A stretch of DNA of 64,000 nucleotides from NORP259 sp041398705 (GCA_041398705.1 JAWKUI010000008.1:62001-126000); one strand, 5' to 3'; numbered from the stretch's first letter, positions 24,746-33,451 are shown. The notes: generated by a model from the letters alone, not told the origin. Made by a program: numbers and translations.

Positions 24746-25735
24746 ATGAAACCTCCCCATGCGATTGCGCCCGGTGTCTTGCTGCTGGCTGCGTGTGCTT
24801 CGACTCCTCCGAACGAAGTGCAGTTGGCGCAGTACCCGGAGTCGCCGTACGAGGATTCGCACGGCTTGTACTGGTTTCCTACGGCGTTCAGCGGGGTCTG
24901 GAGTTACGACGGGGCGCAATTCCATGGGTACTCGACCGCGGAGGGATTGCCGAGCACGACGGTGCGGGCGGTGGTGGAGGACGGGGACGGCGTGTTATGG
25001 GTGGGCACGGGCAACGGCATCGTGCGCATCCAAGATGGGCAGGTGCAGGCGGACCATGATCTGCCTGGGGCAGATGTCTGGGATGTTCTGATCGACCGGA
25101 AGGGCCGCATGTGGGTGGCGACGCTGGGCGGTGTATTTGTGAAGGAGGGCGCCGAATTCAAGCCTTTCGGCCTCGTTGGCCAGGATCAGCAACACTCCTT
25201 CGACTTCGCTCCCCACATGGTCTACGACATCCACGAGGCGCGGGATGGCGCGCTTTGGTTTGGAACCGATGGCTGTGGAGTCGTGCGCTGGGATGGCGCG
25301 GAGCAGACCGCTTGGACCACCGGTCAAGGTCTGGCCAGCAACGCGATCTGCAAAGTGTTCGAGGCTCCGGGGGGAGACTTCTGGTTTGGAACCGCGGACA
25401 ACGGCGCGTCCCACTTCGATGGGGGAGTGTTCTCCACCCATCTGCGCAACTCGGAGCACACCGATTACAACGGCTGGGGCCGGATCTTCGGTATCGCAGC
25501 CGATGGCAATGGCAACGTCTGGTTCGGCCGTTCGAGCGCCGGTGGCGGTGTCTGGCGCTACGATGGCGTCGATTGGCGGTTACTCGGTGTCAAAGACGGG
25601 TTGGGGGATGGTGGCGTGATCGAAGTCAGCTCGGATCGCGACGGCAAAGTGTGGGTAGGCACGACCGCGGGGGTGTTCTGGTTCGACGGCAGGGGGTTTC
25701 GCAACTTGAAGCGACCGGAGTCGATCCGATCTTAG
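24746..25735 (+). CDS. Beta-propeller lipoprotein (two-component-regulator-propeller/Vgb-like repeats)
   Basis: A 329-residue lipoprotein: a hydrophobic N-terminus with lipobox LAAC at Cys17. The body has repeated ~40-residue blades with the W(V/F)GTxxG signature (LWVGTGNGIVRI, LWFGTDGCGVVRW, FWFGTADNGASHF, VWVGTTAGVFWF), as in the reg_prop repeats of hybrid sensor kinases and in Vgb-like lyases. No kinase or lyase residues are attached. It may be an envelope binding or scaffolding propeller. It lies between palindromes A and B. Confidence 0.82.
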   Translation: MKPPHAIAPGVLLLAACASTPPNEVQLAQYPESPYEDSHGLYWFPTAFSGVWSYDGAQFHGYSTAEGLPSTTVRAVVEDGDGVLWVGTGNGIVRIQDGQVQADHDLPGADVWDVLIDRKGRMWVATLGGVFVKEGAEFKPFGLVGQDQQHSFDFAPHMVYDIHEARDGALWFGTDGCGVVRWDGAEQTAWTTGQGLASNAICKVFEAPGGDFWFGTADNGASHFDGGVFSTHLRNSEHTDYNGWGRIFGIAADGNGNVWFGRSSAGGGVWRYDGVDWRLLGVKDGLGDGGVIEVSSDRDGKVWVGTTAGVFWFDGRGFRNLKRPESIRS

Positions 25736-25759
25736 GGGCCGTGCGTCTGAGCAACTCGG

Positions 25760-25884
25760 CGGTGGAATAACGTTACATACCGAACCGGGTTCGATCAGTC
25801 CCACAATTCGCCGGGGGTGCTTCGCACGCACCGCGAATTGTGGGACTGATCGAACCTGGTTCGGTATGTAACGTTATTCCACCG
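25760..25884. repeat. Giant palindrome B (diverged copy)
   Basis: Arms of about 60 bases around a TTC loop (GTGC-TTC-GCAC). The outer 50-odd positions pair with one mismatch, and the innermost part near the loop is imperfect. The core from GGAAT (25764-25768) to ATTCC (25876-25880) is 117 bp. Over a 40-base ungapped stretch beginning TTACATACCGAAC it matches copy A at 28 positions, and its differences are mirrored in the opposite arm. It starts 25 bases after the propeller gene and ends 2 bases before the converging glycosyltransferase stop. Confidence 0.93.
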
Positions 25885-25885
25885 G

Positions 25886-26961
25886 CTACGCGGCGAGGCG
25901 CTGCAGTCCGCGCAGGCTGTCGGGGTGGCCGGGGTAGTGGCGCAGGGCGAGTTCGTAGTACTCGCGGGCGTCGTCGGGCATCTCGAGCACTTCGCGGAGG
26001 ACACCCAGGTGGTAGGCGGGGCCCCAGGTGCGGGCGACGGCGTTTGAGGCGCCGCCGCGGCCTTCGGGGTCGGGCAGGGTGAGGCAGCGTTGCAGGCGGC
26101 TTTCGGCGAGTTCGAGTTCGCCCACGTCCAGGGCGAGCAGGGCTTCGACGTAACACATGTCGGCGCGGTCGAGGAAGGCGCCGGAGACTTGTTGCAGCAG
26201 GTCGAGGCCTTCCTGGGAGCGGCCGATGGAGCGCAGGCAGTGTGCGGTGGACTCGAGCAGGGCGGGAAGGAAGGGGTCTTCGCTTTGCACGTGGTCCAGG
26301 GCGCGGGCGAAGGAATCCAGGGCGGCTTCGGTGTGTTGCGCGACGAAGTGGGTGCGGCCGAGTTGATACCAGGAGTAGGCGTCGGTCGGAGTCTCGGCGA
26401 CAAGTTGCTCGAGCAGTGCGATGTTGCGAGCGACCTTGTCCTTGGCGGCGAGCACCTTGGGTTCGTAGCCGTGGTGCAGGACCTGGATGGGCAGGGGGGC
26501 CGGGGAAGCGGGTTGGTCGGTGAAGTACGGCTGTTCGTGGATCCGGCCGCGGTAGTTCGGGTGCAGCGCGGCGGGGAAGAAGCGCGAAACGCGGCTTTGC
26601 ATGGCCCCTTCGGCGGAGACGTCGACGAGGGTGAGTTGGCCAGCACGCTCAGGATAGGCGGCGCAAAACTGCTCGAGGCGGGAGCGGAGATCCTCTCCTT
26701 GCAGTTCCTCGTCGGCGTCGAGCACGAGGATCCAATCGCCGGTGGCCATGGCGAGGGAGGCGTTGCGGGCGGCAGCGAAGTCATCGCACCAGACGAACGA
26801 TTCGACCCGGGCGCCTTGGTTGCGGGCGATGTCGATCGTGTTGTCGGTGGAGCCGGTGTCGACGACGCAGATCTCGTCCACGATTCCGTCCACCGAGGCC
26901 AGGCAACGGGGAGGAACTCTTCCTCGTCCCGGACGATCATGCAGAGGCTGATGCGTACCAT
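25886..26961 (-). CDS. Family 2 glycosyltransferase with TPR tail, interrupted by one frameshift
   Basis: Read from ATG 26961 the frame begins MVRISLCMIVRDEEEFLP, a classic GT2 start. It then leaves frame at the GGGG run 26908-26911 (CCCC in the coding strand). One more C restores FLPRCLASVDGIVDEICVVD and continues without a break to the stop at 25886. The GT-A domain has VVDTGSTDNT, the VLDADEE metal-binding DxD and a FPAALHPNYRGRIHEQ acceptor region. From about residue 170 come TPR-like helices. This is the bacterial SunS/TPR-glycosyltransferase layout, often used for surface glycans. Either a sequence error or a recently broken gene. Confidence 0.8.
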
Positions 26962-27003
26962 CTGGCAGGTATCGACACTCAGCAGATCCCTCAAGGGCCC
27001 GGG

Positions 27004-27140
27004 GATTGGAATTTCGTAACGTACGGAAGCGGGTTTAAGTTGTCACGTTATTCGCCCCATGAGGCGGTCGTTCCGACCGCCTCATGGGGCGAATAACGTG
27101 ACAGCTTAAACCCGCTTCCGTACGTTACGAAATTCCAATC
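27004..27140. repeat. Giant palindrome C (near-perfect copy)
   Basis: Arms of 67 bases with a single mismatch around a TTC loop (GTCG-TTC-CGAC). The core from GGAAT (27008-27012) to ATTCC (27132-27136) is 129 bp. Most of the arm is shared with copy A (ACGTACGGAAGCGGGTTT and GTTGTCACGTTATTCGCC). Its outer end overlaps the lhgO stop codon by two bases. It lies between lhgO and the start of the glycosyltransferase on the minus strand. Confidence 0.96.
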
Positions 27141-28332
27141 AGGCCATGCGGGCGGTGACGGTTTCGCCGATGGCGAGGGCGGAGGTGGCGGCGGGGGAAG
27201 GGGCGTTGAGGACGTGCAGGATGGCGTCTTCCTTGCGGATGAGGAAGTCGTCGACCAGGGAGCCGTCGGGGGAGAGGGCTTGGGCGCGGACGCCGGCGGG
27301 GGCTTTGACGAGGTGCTCGGGGCGGATGTCGGGCACGAGGCGGGAGAGGGCGCGGACGAAGGCCTTCTTCGAGAAGGAGCGCCAGACTTCGCCGCAGCCG
27401 GTGCGCCAGTGGCGGGCGGCGAGGCGCAGGAAGCCGGAGTAGGTCAGGCTGTCCCAGAGGTCGGCGGGGGAGATGCTGCCCCAGTCGTAGCCTTCGCGGG
27501 CGAGGGCCAGCACGGCGTTGGGGCCGCACTCGACGCCGCCGCCGATCATGCGCGTGAAGTGCACGCCGAGGAAGGGGAACTTCGGGTCGGGCACGGGGTA
27601 GATCAGGCCGCGGCAGAGGGATTCGGCCTCCGGCTTGAGCTCGTAGTATTCGCCGCGGAAGGGAACGATGCGCGCGGGGCGTTCCAGGCCGGTCATCTGG
27701 AGGATGCGGTCGGACTGCAGGCCGCAGCAGTTGATGGCGCGGCGCGCGGTCAGCAGGCGGTCGCGGGTGCGCAGCGTGACCTGGTCGTGCATGCCGCGCA
27801 GGCTGGTCACTTCGCTGCCGGTGCTGACTTCGCCGCCGAGGCGGGTGATCTCGCGGGCGAGCACCTTGCAGACCTCCACGTAGTCGACGATGCCCGCCTC
27901 CGGCACGTGCAAGGCATCGACGCCGGCCACGTGGGGTTCGAGTTCGTTCAAGCGAGCGAGGCCGATGCGCTCACACTGGACCCCGGCCCCTTCGCCGCGT
28001 TCCTGGATGCGATCGAGCTGCGGGATCTCCTCGGGCCGGGTGGCCACGATCACCTTGCCGGTGCGTTTCCACGGAATGCCATGTTCGGTGCAGAAGGCCT
28101 CCATCAACGCCTTGCCGCGCCGGCAGTTCTCCGACTTCAGCGAACCCGGTTTGTAGTAGATGCCGCTGTGCAGCACCCCCGAGTTGTGCCCGGTTTGGTG
28201 CTGGCCCACTTCGGTCTCTTTCTCGAGCAACACCAGGCTGCGGCCGGGGAACCGCTGCAAGTACTGCCAGGCGACCGCCAGACCGACGATGCCGCCGCCG
28301 AGCACGGCGACGTCGTATTGGGCTTGGGACAT
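27139..28332 (-). CDS. lhgO: L-2-hydroxyglutarate oxidase/dehydrogenase
   Basis: A 397-residue FAD enzyme that oxidises L-2-hydroxyglutarate to 2-oxoglutarate, a metabolite-repair and lysine-breakdown step, passing electrons to oxygen or the quinone pool. It has the dinucleotide motif GGGIVGLAVAW at residues 12-22, VGQHQTGHNSGVLHSGIYYK (the family signature around the flavin), PFRGEYYELKPE, and VHFTRMIGGGVECGPNAVLA near the active site. Length matches E. coli LhgO (YgaF, 422 residues). The stop codon abuts palindrome C. Confidence 0.9.
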   Translation of the reverse strand: MSQAQYDVAVLGGGIVGLAVAWQYLQRFPGRSLVLLEKETEVGQHQTGHNSGVLHSGIYYKPGSLKSENCRRGKALMEAFCTEHGIPWKRTGKVIVATRPEEIPQLDRIQERGEGAGVQCERIGLARLNELEPHVAGVDALHVPEAGIVDYVEVCKVLAREITRLGGEVSTGSEVTSLRGMHDQVTLRTRDRLLTARRAINCCGLQSDRILQMTGLERPARIVPFRGEYYELKPEAESLCRGLIYPVPDPKFPFLGVHFTRMIGGGVECGPNAVLALAREGYDWGSISPADLWDSLTYSGFLRLAARHWRTGCGEVWRSFSKKAFVRALSRLVPDIRPEHLVKAPAGVRAQALSPDGSLVDDFLIRKEDAILHVLNAPSPAATSALAIGETVTARMA

Positions 28333-28387
28333 GGGGGCAGGCCGGGGGGAGGATAGGGGTGGCGCCGCCCGCCGGGGCTGCGCCCGG

Positions 28388-29167
28388 TCAGGGCAACTCG
28401 CGCTCGAGGATTTCGCGCAACCGATCCTGGTGGATGCTGCGTTCGATCAGTCCCATCTGGTCGGGATCGAGGGGGTCGGAGTCGACGCCTTGCAGCAGGT
28501 CGCGCAGCTCGGGATTGTCCTGCCCCATGCGATCCATTTCCAGATTTGCCTGCAAGGCTTGCAGGCGCAATTCCTTGGCTTGGATCAGGGAGTCGAGTTG
28601 CACGAGGGTGCGGTCCCACTTCGCCTGGGTTTCGACCAACGCGGCGAGCAGGGAGACCTTGGGGTGTTTCAGGAGTTCCTTTTCGCCGAGCCCAAGGGAG
28701 CGGATCTCGCGCTTCAGTTCCTCTTTGCGCAGGACCAGTTCGCTCAGGGTTTTCTTGACGCGTACGCGCTGCTCACCGAGCGTCGCGAGTTCGTTCTGGA
28801 CGGCAACCAATTGCGTCGCGGGGGTCTCGGGGCCCAGGGTTCGGCGCAGGTGGTTGACCGGCCCACGGGCCACGGCAAAGGCCATGAACAGGCCGACGAT
28901 GGCGGAGACCACCGAGCTCTTGCCCGGGTCCACCAGGGCATGCAGGGCGGGCATCACCAAGAGGATGCCCAGGCCCAGGCGCAGGCCATTGCCGAAGCCG
29001 CCGAGGGGCTCCTTGAGCAGCCAGGCGAGGATGATGCCCGAGGCCAGGCCGAAGCCCCAGCCGAGGGGCTCACGGTTCGATCCCGTCACGAAGGAACGCG
29101 CGGCGAACAGGAACAGCAGGACCGCGGCCGCGCTGGCGGCCAGGTCGAGGATGGGCATGTCGAACAT
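28388..29167 (-). CDS. Membrane-anchored coiled-coil protein
   Basis: A 259-residue protein. The N-terminal ~100 residues have four hydrophobic stretches (for example AASAAAVLLFLFAARSF and GLRLGLGILLVMPALHAL). The rest is charged heptad sequence, rich in Glu, Lys, Leu and Arg, with a long coiled coil (about 115-215) and an acidic C-terminus. No known domain. It is on the same strand as two more membrane-anchored coiled-coil genes just upstream, so the three may act together in envelope structure or signalling. Confidence 0.7.
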   Translation of the reverse strand: MFDMPILDLAASAAAVLLFLFAARSFVTGSNREPLGWGFGLASGIILAWLLKEPLGGFGNGLRLGLGILLVMPALHALVDPGKSSVVSAIVGLFMAFAVARGPVNHLRRTLGPETPATQLVAVQNELATLGEQRVRVKKTLSELVLRKEELKREIRSLGLGEKELLKHPKVSLLAALVETQAKWDRTLVQLDSLIQAKELRLQALQANLEMDRMGQDNPELRDLLQGVDSDPLDPDQMGLIERSIHQDRLREILERELP

Positions 29168-29267
29168 GGGGGTGGCTGGGCTCGGGACCGGAGGGCCGAG
29201 GGGATTCTATACGAGGGCCGAGTGGGGCGTATTCAAGCCGGGTGCCGATGGCGCCCAAAACGACCGA

Positions 29268-29290
29268 AGCCGGCCCTTGCGGGGCCGGCT
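29268..29290 (-). terminator. Terminator after the broken coiled-coil gene
   Basis: AGCCGGCCC (29268-29276) pairs with GGGCCGGCT (29282-29290) around a 5-base loop, just downstream of the stop at 29319 on the minus strand. Confidence 0.6.
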
Positions 29291-29318
29291 CCGGGGTTTC
29301 CTTAGCAGGGCTGAAGGA

Positions 29319-30080
29319 TCAGCTGTTCAGGAAGTCGATGGTCTTCTGCTTCTTGGCGGCTTCGGCAGCGGCCTTGGCTTCGGCTTCCTTCTCGGCGGCT
29401 TCTTTCTCCACGAAGTACTCCAGGTCGCGCACCGGGTCGGCACCGGACTTGGCGAGGGCTTCGGCCTCTTCCATCTGGTCGTTGATGCTGTCCAGCTTCT
29501 TGAGGAAGTCGTCCGACTTGGCGAGGGCCTCGTTCAGGCGGGCGGTTTCCTTCTCGGCTTCGATGGTCTGCAGGCGGCTCGTCAGCTTCACGATCTGGCC
29601 TTTCAGCTTCTCGATGTTCTCACTGGCTTTGGCCAGGTGCTTGTCGGCGTCCGCCACCATGAGTGTACTGGTCCTTCTGCACCATCAAGGTTTCGACCTG
29701 GGTGATCGCAGCTTGTCCTTGGTGTAGGAAGCGCCTTCCACTTCGACCGGCCAGGAGCCGTTCGCTTCGGCGGCTTTATAGGCGTCCTTGAAGGCGGTGC
29801 TCAGCTCTTCGGCTTTGTCGACCATCTTCTGGTTGTGCGCCTTCAATTCGGCGTCGATTTTCTCAATCGAGCTCTGCTGGAGTTGCGGCTCGGAAGGCTC
29901 TTCTTGATGTTCTTCTCGGCTTCGTTCGGGAACCCCGGTCGGGTCCTTCTTGATCTGCTCTTCCGACCAAGTGGTGAGCTTCTCCTTGGCCTGGTCGAAC
30001 TTCTCCTTGAAGAACGGGGACTTGGAGAGGATGAGGTACGCGACGACCGCGAAGATGATGAGGGGAAGGAGCCGTTTCAT
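29319..30080 (-). pseudogene. Membrane-anchored coiled-coil gene broken by at least two frameshifts
   Basis: The start MKRLLPLIIFAVVAYLIL (ATG 30080) is followed by a coiled-coil body in one frame as far as GASYTKDKLRS near 29710. Homology to the next gene upstream (30341-31087) continues in a second frame (ITQVETLMVQKDQYT) from ~29709 to ~29666. It then continues in a third frame (MVADADKHLAKASENIEK) from 29660 to the stop at 29319. The paralogue aligns across both joins: GGPWPV/NGSWPV, KVDSLLQVRK/QVETLMVQKD. A further compensated pair of shifts in the EEHQEEP region (~29890-29940) is possible. Either a decaying gene or poor local sequence. Confidence 0.7.
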
Positions 30081-30340
30081 GGCGATGGATTCCGGGGTCA
30101 GGGGGAGGACCGTTGGTTGACCGCCGGTCCTGGGCTCCCCTGGGGCAGACATGCCCCGGGGACGTTTTGAGGCCCAGGATACTAGCGGTGGTTCCGGCAG
30201 GGTCCAGAAGGGTTCGGTTGTTTCAGGTCGGGGTCAGGGGGGAGCCAAAATGCGACATCCAAGCCCTTTCGTTCCAGGCCCCTTACGGGCCCGTCGCCCC
30301 GGCATTCATGACGAATGGGTTAGTCGGGCCCAGTGGGGGC

Positions 30341-31087
30341 CTAGAGGCTGTCCGAGAGGAAGTTCATGGCGCCCTGGCGGGCCGGGCCAAGCACCTCTTC
30401 GCGGGCTTTGTTCTTCTCGCTGTCGCGCACCAGTTCTTCGAGGCTGCGCACGGCCGAGCCGCTTCCTTCAGTCGACGGGGCTTCGACGGGTTCGACGCCC
30501 ATGTCCCGCAGGTACGAATCGGCCTCCTTGGCCAGGTCGTCCAGGCGTTGGCGCTCGCGTTCGGTGGCCTGCTGTTCCAGCTTCACGCGCAATGCATCCA
30601 GCTTGGCGGACAGGCTACTGGACACCGATTCCAGCTGCACGATCTGCTCGTTCTTGAGGCTGAGCTGCTCGTCCAGGGCCTTGCGGACCTGCAGCAGGGA
30701 GTCGACCTTGCCGACCAGCTCGGACTCGTTGTAGTCCACGCTGCGCACGCGTACGGGCCAGGGACCGCCGTTCTTGGTGTTGTTGTAGGCCACCTTGAAC
30801 TCGCCCAACCAGCGGTTCGCGTCTTCGATGCGCTGCTGGATGCCGTCCTGCTCGCGCCGGACTTCCTTGATGCGGGCCTTGGTCTGGGCCAGGGAGTCGG
30901 TGAGCTTCTCCTGGGTGCCTTGGGGGGTGTCCGGGTAGGTGCGCTTGCGGATCTCGGTCCGGCTGGACTCCGTGCGCGGGTTGGCGCGGGTGTTGCCTTC
31001 CTTGTCGCGGTTCACCATGTAGATGAACAGGGCGATGAACAGGATCGGGATCAGGGCACTACTGTTGCGTTTGGCAGTCGGGCGCAT
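30341..31087 (-). CDS. Membrane-anchored coiled-coil protein, intact paralogue of the neighbour
   Basis: A 248-residue protein starting MRPTAKRNSSALIPILFIALFIYM, a single N-terminal membrane anchor. The rest is coiled coil (TQEKLTDSLAQTKARIKEVR, LRVKLEQQATERERQRL) with a short conserved break GGPWPVRVRSVDYNESEL in the middle and an acidic C-terminal end. It is paralogous to the broken gene at 29319-30080. No known family. A longer upstream frame (to 31429) is rejected because it lacks sensible composition before the anchor. Confidence 0.72.
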   Translation of the reverse strand: MRPTAKRNSSALIPILFIALFIYMVNRDKEGNTRANPRTESSRTEIRKRTYPDTPQGTQEKLTDSLAQTKARIKEVRREQDGIQQRIEDANRWLGEFKVAYNNTKNGGPWPVRVRSVDYNESELVGKVDSLLQVRKALDEQLSLKNEQIVQLESVSSSLSAKLDALRVKLEQQATERERQRLDDLAKEADSYLRDMGVEPVEAPSTEGSGSAVRSLEELVRDSEKNKAREEVLGPARQGAMNFLSDSL

Positions 31088-31206
31088 GGGCTTCTCTCCT
31101 CTAGGGGGGCAGGAATCTACCCCTTGGGGCCCATTGTATGCAGGTTCAACTCCGGATTTCCCCGCCCGGGGCGCCCGTGCGCCAGCCAGGGAAGGCCCCA
31201 AACGCC

Positions 31207-31234
31207 GCGCGGCGGCCCCGGGGGACCGCCGCGC
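31207..31234 (-). terminator. Terminator after the beta-barrel lipoprotein gene
   Basis: GCGCGGCGG (31207-31215) pairs with CCGCCGCGC (31226-31234), a 9-bp all-GC stem, 35 bases beyond the stop of the minus-strand gene at 31270. Confidence 0.6.
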
Positions 31235-31269
31235 GTTGGATCGATGGCCGGAACTCGCCGGCGGGTCGC

Positions 31270-32049
31270 TCAGAAGCTGATCTGGGCACCCAGGAAGGGG
31301 CCGGAGAAGTCCAGGTCGGCGTCGATGCGCTCGCCCGAATCGCCTTCGTAGTCCACCTGGAGATTGATCTTGCGATAGCCCGCGATGATGCTGCCCGAAG
31401 CCCGGCTCGAGCCTCCGATCACGTGCCACTGGCCATGCACGTCGAGATCCATGAACTGGGCTTCGTCCCCGTCATAGTCGATCTGGAAACCCGCCAAGTG
31501 GCCGCCGAATTCGAAGGGGCCGACGGGCACGTTGGCGCGCACGGCGAGCACGGGGATCGGCACCATCTCATCGAAATCGATGCGTTCGCTGGTGCTTTGC
31601 GACACGAAGCTGCCTTTCAGGTCGAACGCATCCACGCCGATGCCGATGCCGAGTTCCGCCGCCGTCGGCAGGAAGTCCCAGGTGATGATCGCGCTGTGGA
31701 TCGCCATGTCGAGGTCGGAATCCACGTTGTCGCCGATCGGAATCGTCGCGCCGTTGTTCGAGAGTTCGGCGCTCAGGGTGCCCGAGCCCGACCAGGAGCC
31801 GGACATCGTGCTGACCGAGATGTGCGGGCCGCCCCATTGGAAGTCGATCACGGCACCGGGCAGGTTCTCCTTGTCCCCGAGGCCCAGGTCATCGATGGTG
31901 TTGCGGGTCACGATGCTCGAGTCCGAGATACCGATTTCGCCGTCCAAAGTGAGCTGCGTCATGCGGGCGGTGCCGTCGATGCGCGGAGCGAAGCAGGCGG
32001 TCAGGCAGAGGGGAGCGGCAAGCAGGCCGAAGGTTCTGGCAAGGTCCAT
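31270..32049 (-). CDS. Outer-membrane beta-barrel-like lipoprotein
   Basis: A 259-residue exported protein with a lipobox-like LTAC (Cys19) after MDLARTFGLLAAPLCLTAC. The remainder is alternating beta-strand sequence with polar turns and closes with a strand ending in FLGAQISF, an aromatic C-terminus typical of outer-membrane barrels. Whether it is lipid-modified or a plain barrel is not clear. No family recognised. The gene follows the plsC-like gene by 56 bases on the same strand and is perhaps co-transcribed with it. Confidence 0.7.
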   Translation of the reverse strand: MDLARTFGLLAAPLCLTACFAPRIDGTARMTQLTLDGEIGISDSSIVTRNTIDDLGLGDKENLPGAVIDFQWGGPHISVSTMSGSWSGSGTLSAELSNNGATIPIGDNVDSDLDMAIHSAIITWDFLPTAAELGIGIGVDAFDLKGSFVSQSTSERIDFDEMVPIPVLAVRANVPVGPFEFGGHLAGFQIDYDGDEAQFMDLDVHGQWHVIGGSSRASGSIIAGYRKINLQVDYEGDSGERIDADLDFSGPFLGAQISF

Positions 32050-32105
32050 GGGGTCTTGATGTGCGGGATGGTTCGGCAGGGTTCGCTCGGGAATCGGCTG
32101 GAAGC

Positions 32106-33350
32106 TCACGCCCGAAGACTCCAGCGCGCGCGCAGCGCGTGGATGCGGATGCGGAGTTCTTCGACCGATTCTGCATTTGCCTGCAGCCCAAGCCCGGTGA
32201 GGGCGCGCCGAAACGGGCGGGGGCGTCCCAGGGCTCGGAAGAAAAGGACCATCACCGAGAGGCTGACCCACGGCAGGGCCCAGGCCAGCGGCGCGGATAG
32301 GAAATGGGTCATCCACCAGCCCAGAACGAATGCCCAAAGTGGACAGAAGACCGATGCGGAGATCACCTGCATGGTCACGAGTTTCTCCGGGGTGCTGCGA
32401 CCCAGGGCGGCGAAACCGCGCACGAGCAGCCACGGGGGAAGCCAAAAAAGGCCTTGGGGCAAGATGAACAGCAAGACGGCGAGAGAGCGCAGGGCGGAAG
32501 GCCGCTCAAGCGGTTTGTCCGCGATGTCCCAGCCTTCGAGTCCCCAGCTCTCGAGCTGCTCGGAGATCGAGCGGATCTCCGCTTCCATTTCCCCGCGCGC
32601 CGACTCTGGCAAGGCGATCCATGACCGGTGCAAAGCCTGCAGTCGCGGAGGCAGGTCCTGCGGACCGGCGGCGAGCAAACGGTCCAAACGCACGCAGAAG
32701 CGCCAATCCTGCTCGTCGGCCGGGACCGACAGTTCCTGCAGCCGCGCGCGCAGATCCGCCGTCAGATGTCGCACCGCTTCGCGGTCGTCTTGCGCGAACG
32801 ATTCGAGGTACGGACCGACGGCGATCGGTTCGCCAACCCACGCGTGCACGCGGGAACCTGGCACTTCCTGTTCCTCGTAGACCAGGTACGCCGGCTGGAG
32901 CCGCACCGGATGCTTGCCATCGTTCTCCACTTCGGCCCCAAGCGCCATGCGCGCGGCGCCCGTGCGGAACTCGCGGATGACGTGACCAGGCCGCGACTCG
33001 CCCTCGGGGTAGATCGTCAGGATGCCGCCACCGCGCAGCAGGGTGTGCACCTCCCGGAAGGACTCCTCGTTGAGCGCCATGTCGACCTTGTCCTTCTGCC
33101 GGTAGATCGGGATGCCGCCGACGGCGCGGATGATCGTGCCGAGGATCGGGATGCGGAAGAGACTCGCCTTGGCCAGGTAAAATATTTGACGATCGGTCAA
33201 GAATAGGGGGAGGCCCGCGTCGAGCAAACCACCCGAGTGATTCGTGTAGATCAGCAGGCCGCCCTCCGCGGGCACCGCAGCGCCGGCGCGCAAACGCCGA
33301 TAGAAGGTTCCGATCAGGATTTCGGGATAGAGCAGCGCAATGGATCGCAC
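32106..33350 (-). CDS. PlsC-family lysophospholipid/glycerol-phosphate acyltransferase
   Basis: A 414-residue membrane-associated acyltransferase. The catalytic block is NHSGGLLDAG, with His38 and Asp44. This is an HX5D spacing as in the fungal-type GPAT/DHAPAT branch (NHPNxLLDP-like) rather than the HX4D of standard PlsC. The substrate motif IYPEGESRPGH follows near residue 120. Hydrophobic helices at about 285-370 anchor the protein. It should transfer acyl groups from acyl-CoA or acyl-ACP to a glycerol-phosphate or lyso-lipid. It is divergent from fadD over 101 bases, a sensible pairing of acyl activation and acyl transfer. Confidence 0.85.
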   Translation of the reverse strand: MRSIALLYPEILIGTFYRRLRAGAAVPAEGGLLIYTNHSGGLLDAGLPLFLTDRQIFYLAKASLFRIPILGTIIRAVGGIPIYRQKDKVDMALNEESFREVHTLLRGGGILTIYPEGESRPGHVIREFRTGAARMALGAEVENDGKHPVRLQPAYLVYEEQEVPGSRVHAWVGEPIAVGPYLESFAQDDREAVRHLTADLRARLQELSVPADEQDWRFCVRLDRLLAAGPQDLPPRLQALHRSWIALPESARGEMEAEIRSISEQLESWGLEGWDIADKPLERPSALRSLAVLLFILPQGLFWLPPWLLVRGFAALGRSTPEKLVTMQVISASVFCPLWAFVLGWWMTHFLSAPLAWALPWVSLSVMVLFFRALGRPRPFRRALTGLGLQANAESVEELRIRIHALRARWSLRA

Positions 33351-33451
33351 GCGGCCGATTGTAGCGGGAAGGCCCTGGCCCGGATCCAGCGCCTGGGTGC
33401 CTTCCCGCGTGTTCGAGTCGCTATCCTGGAATCAGCCCGACCCCCTCTGCC

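Noticed and set aside
24537..27140. Composite transposon bounded by palindromes A and C
   Set aside because: No transposase gene or target-site duplication is visible, and a third copy lies in the middle; the repeats are better treated as single elements.
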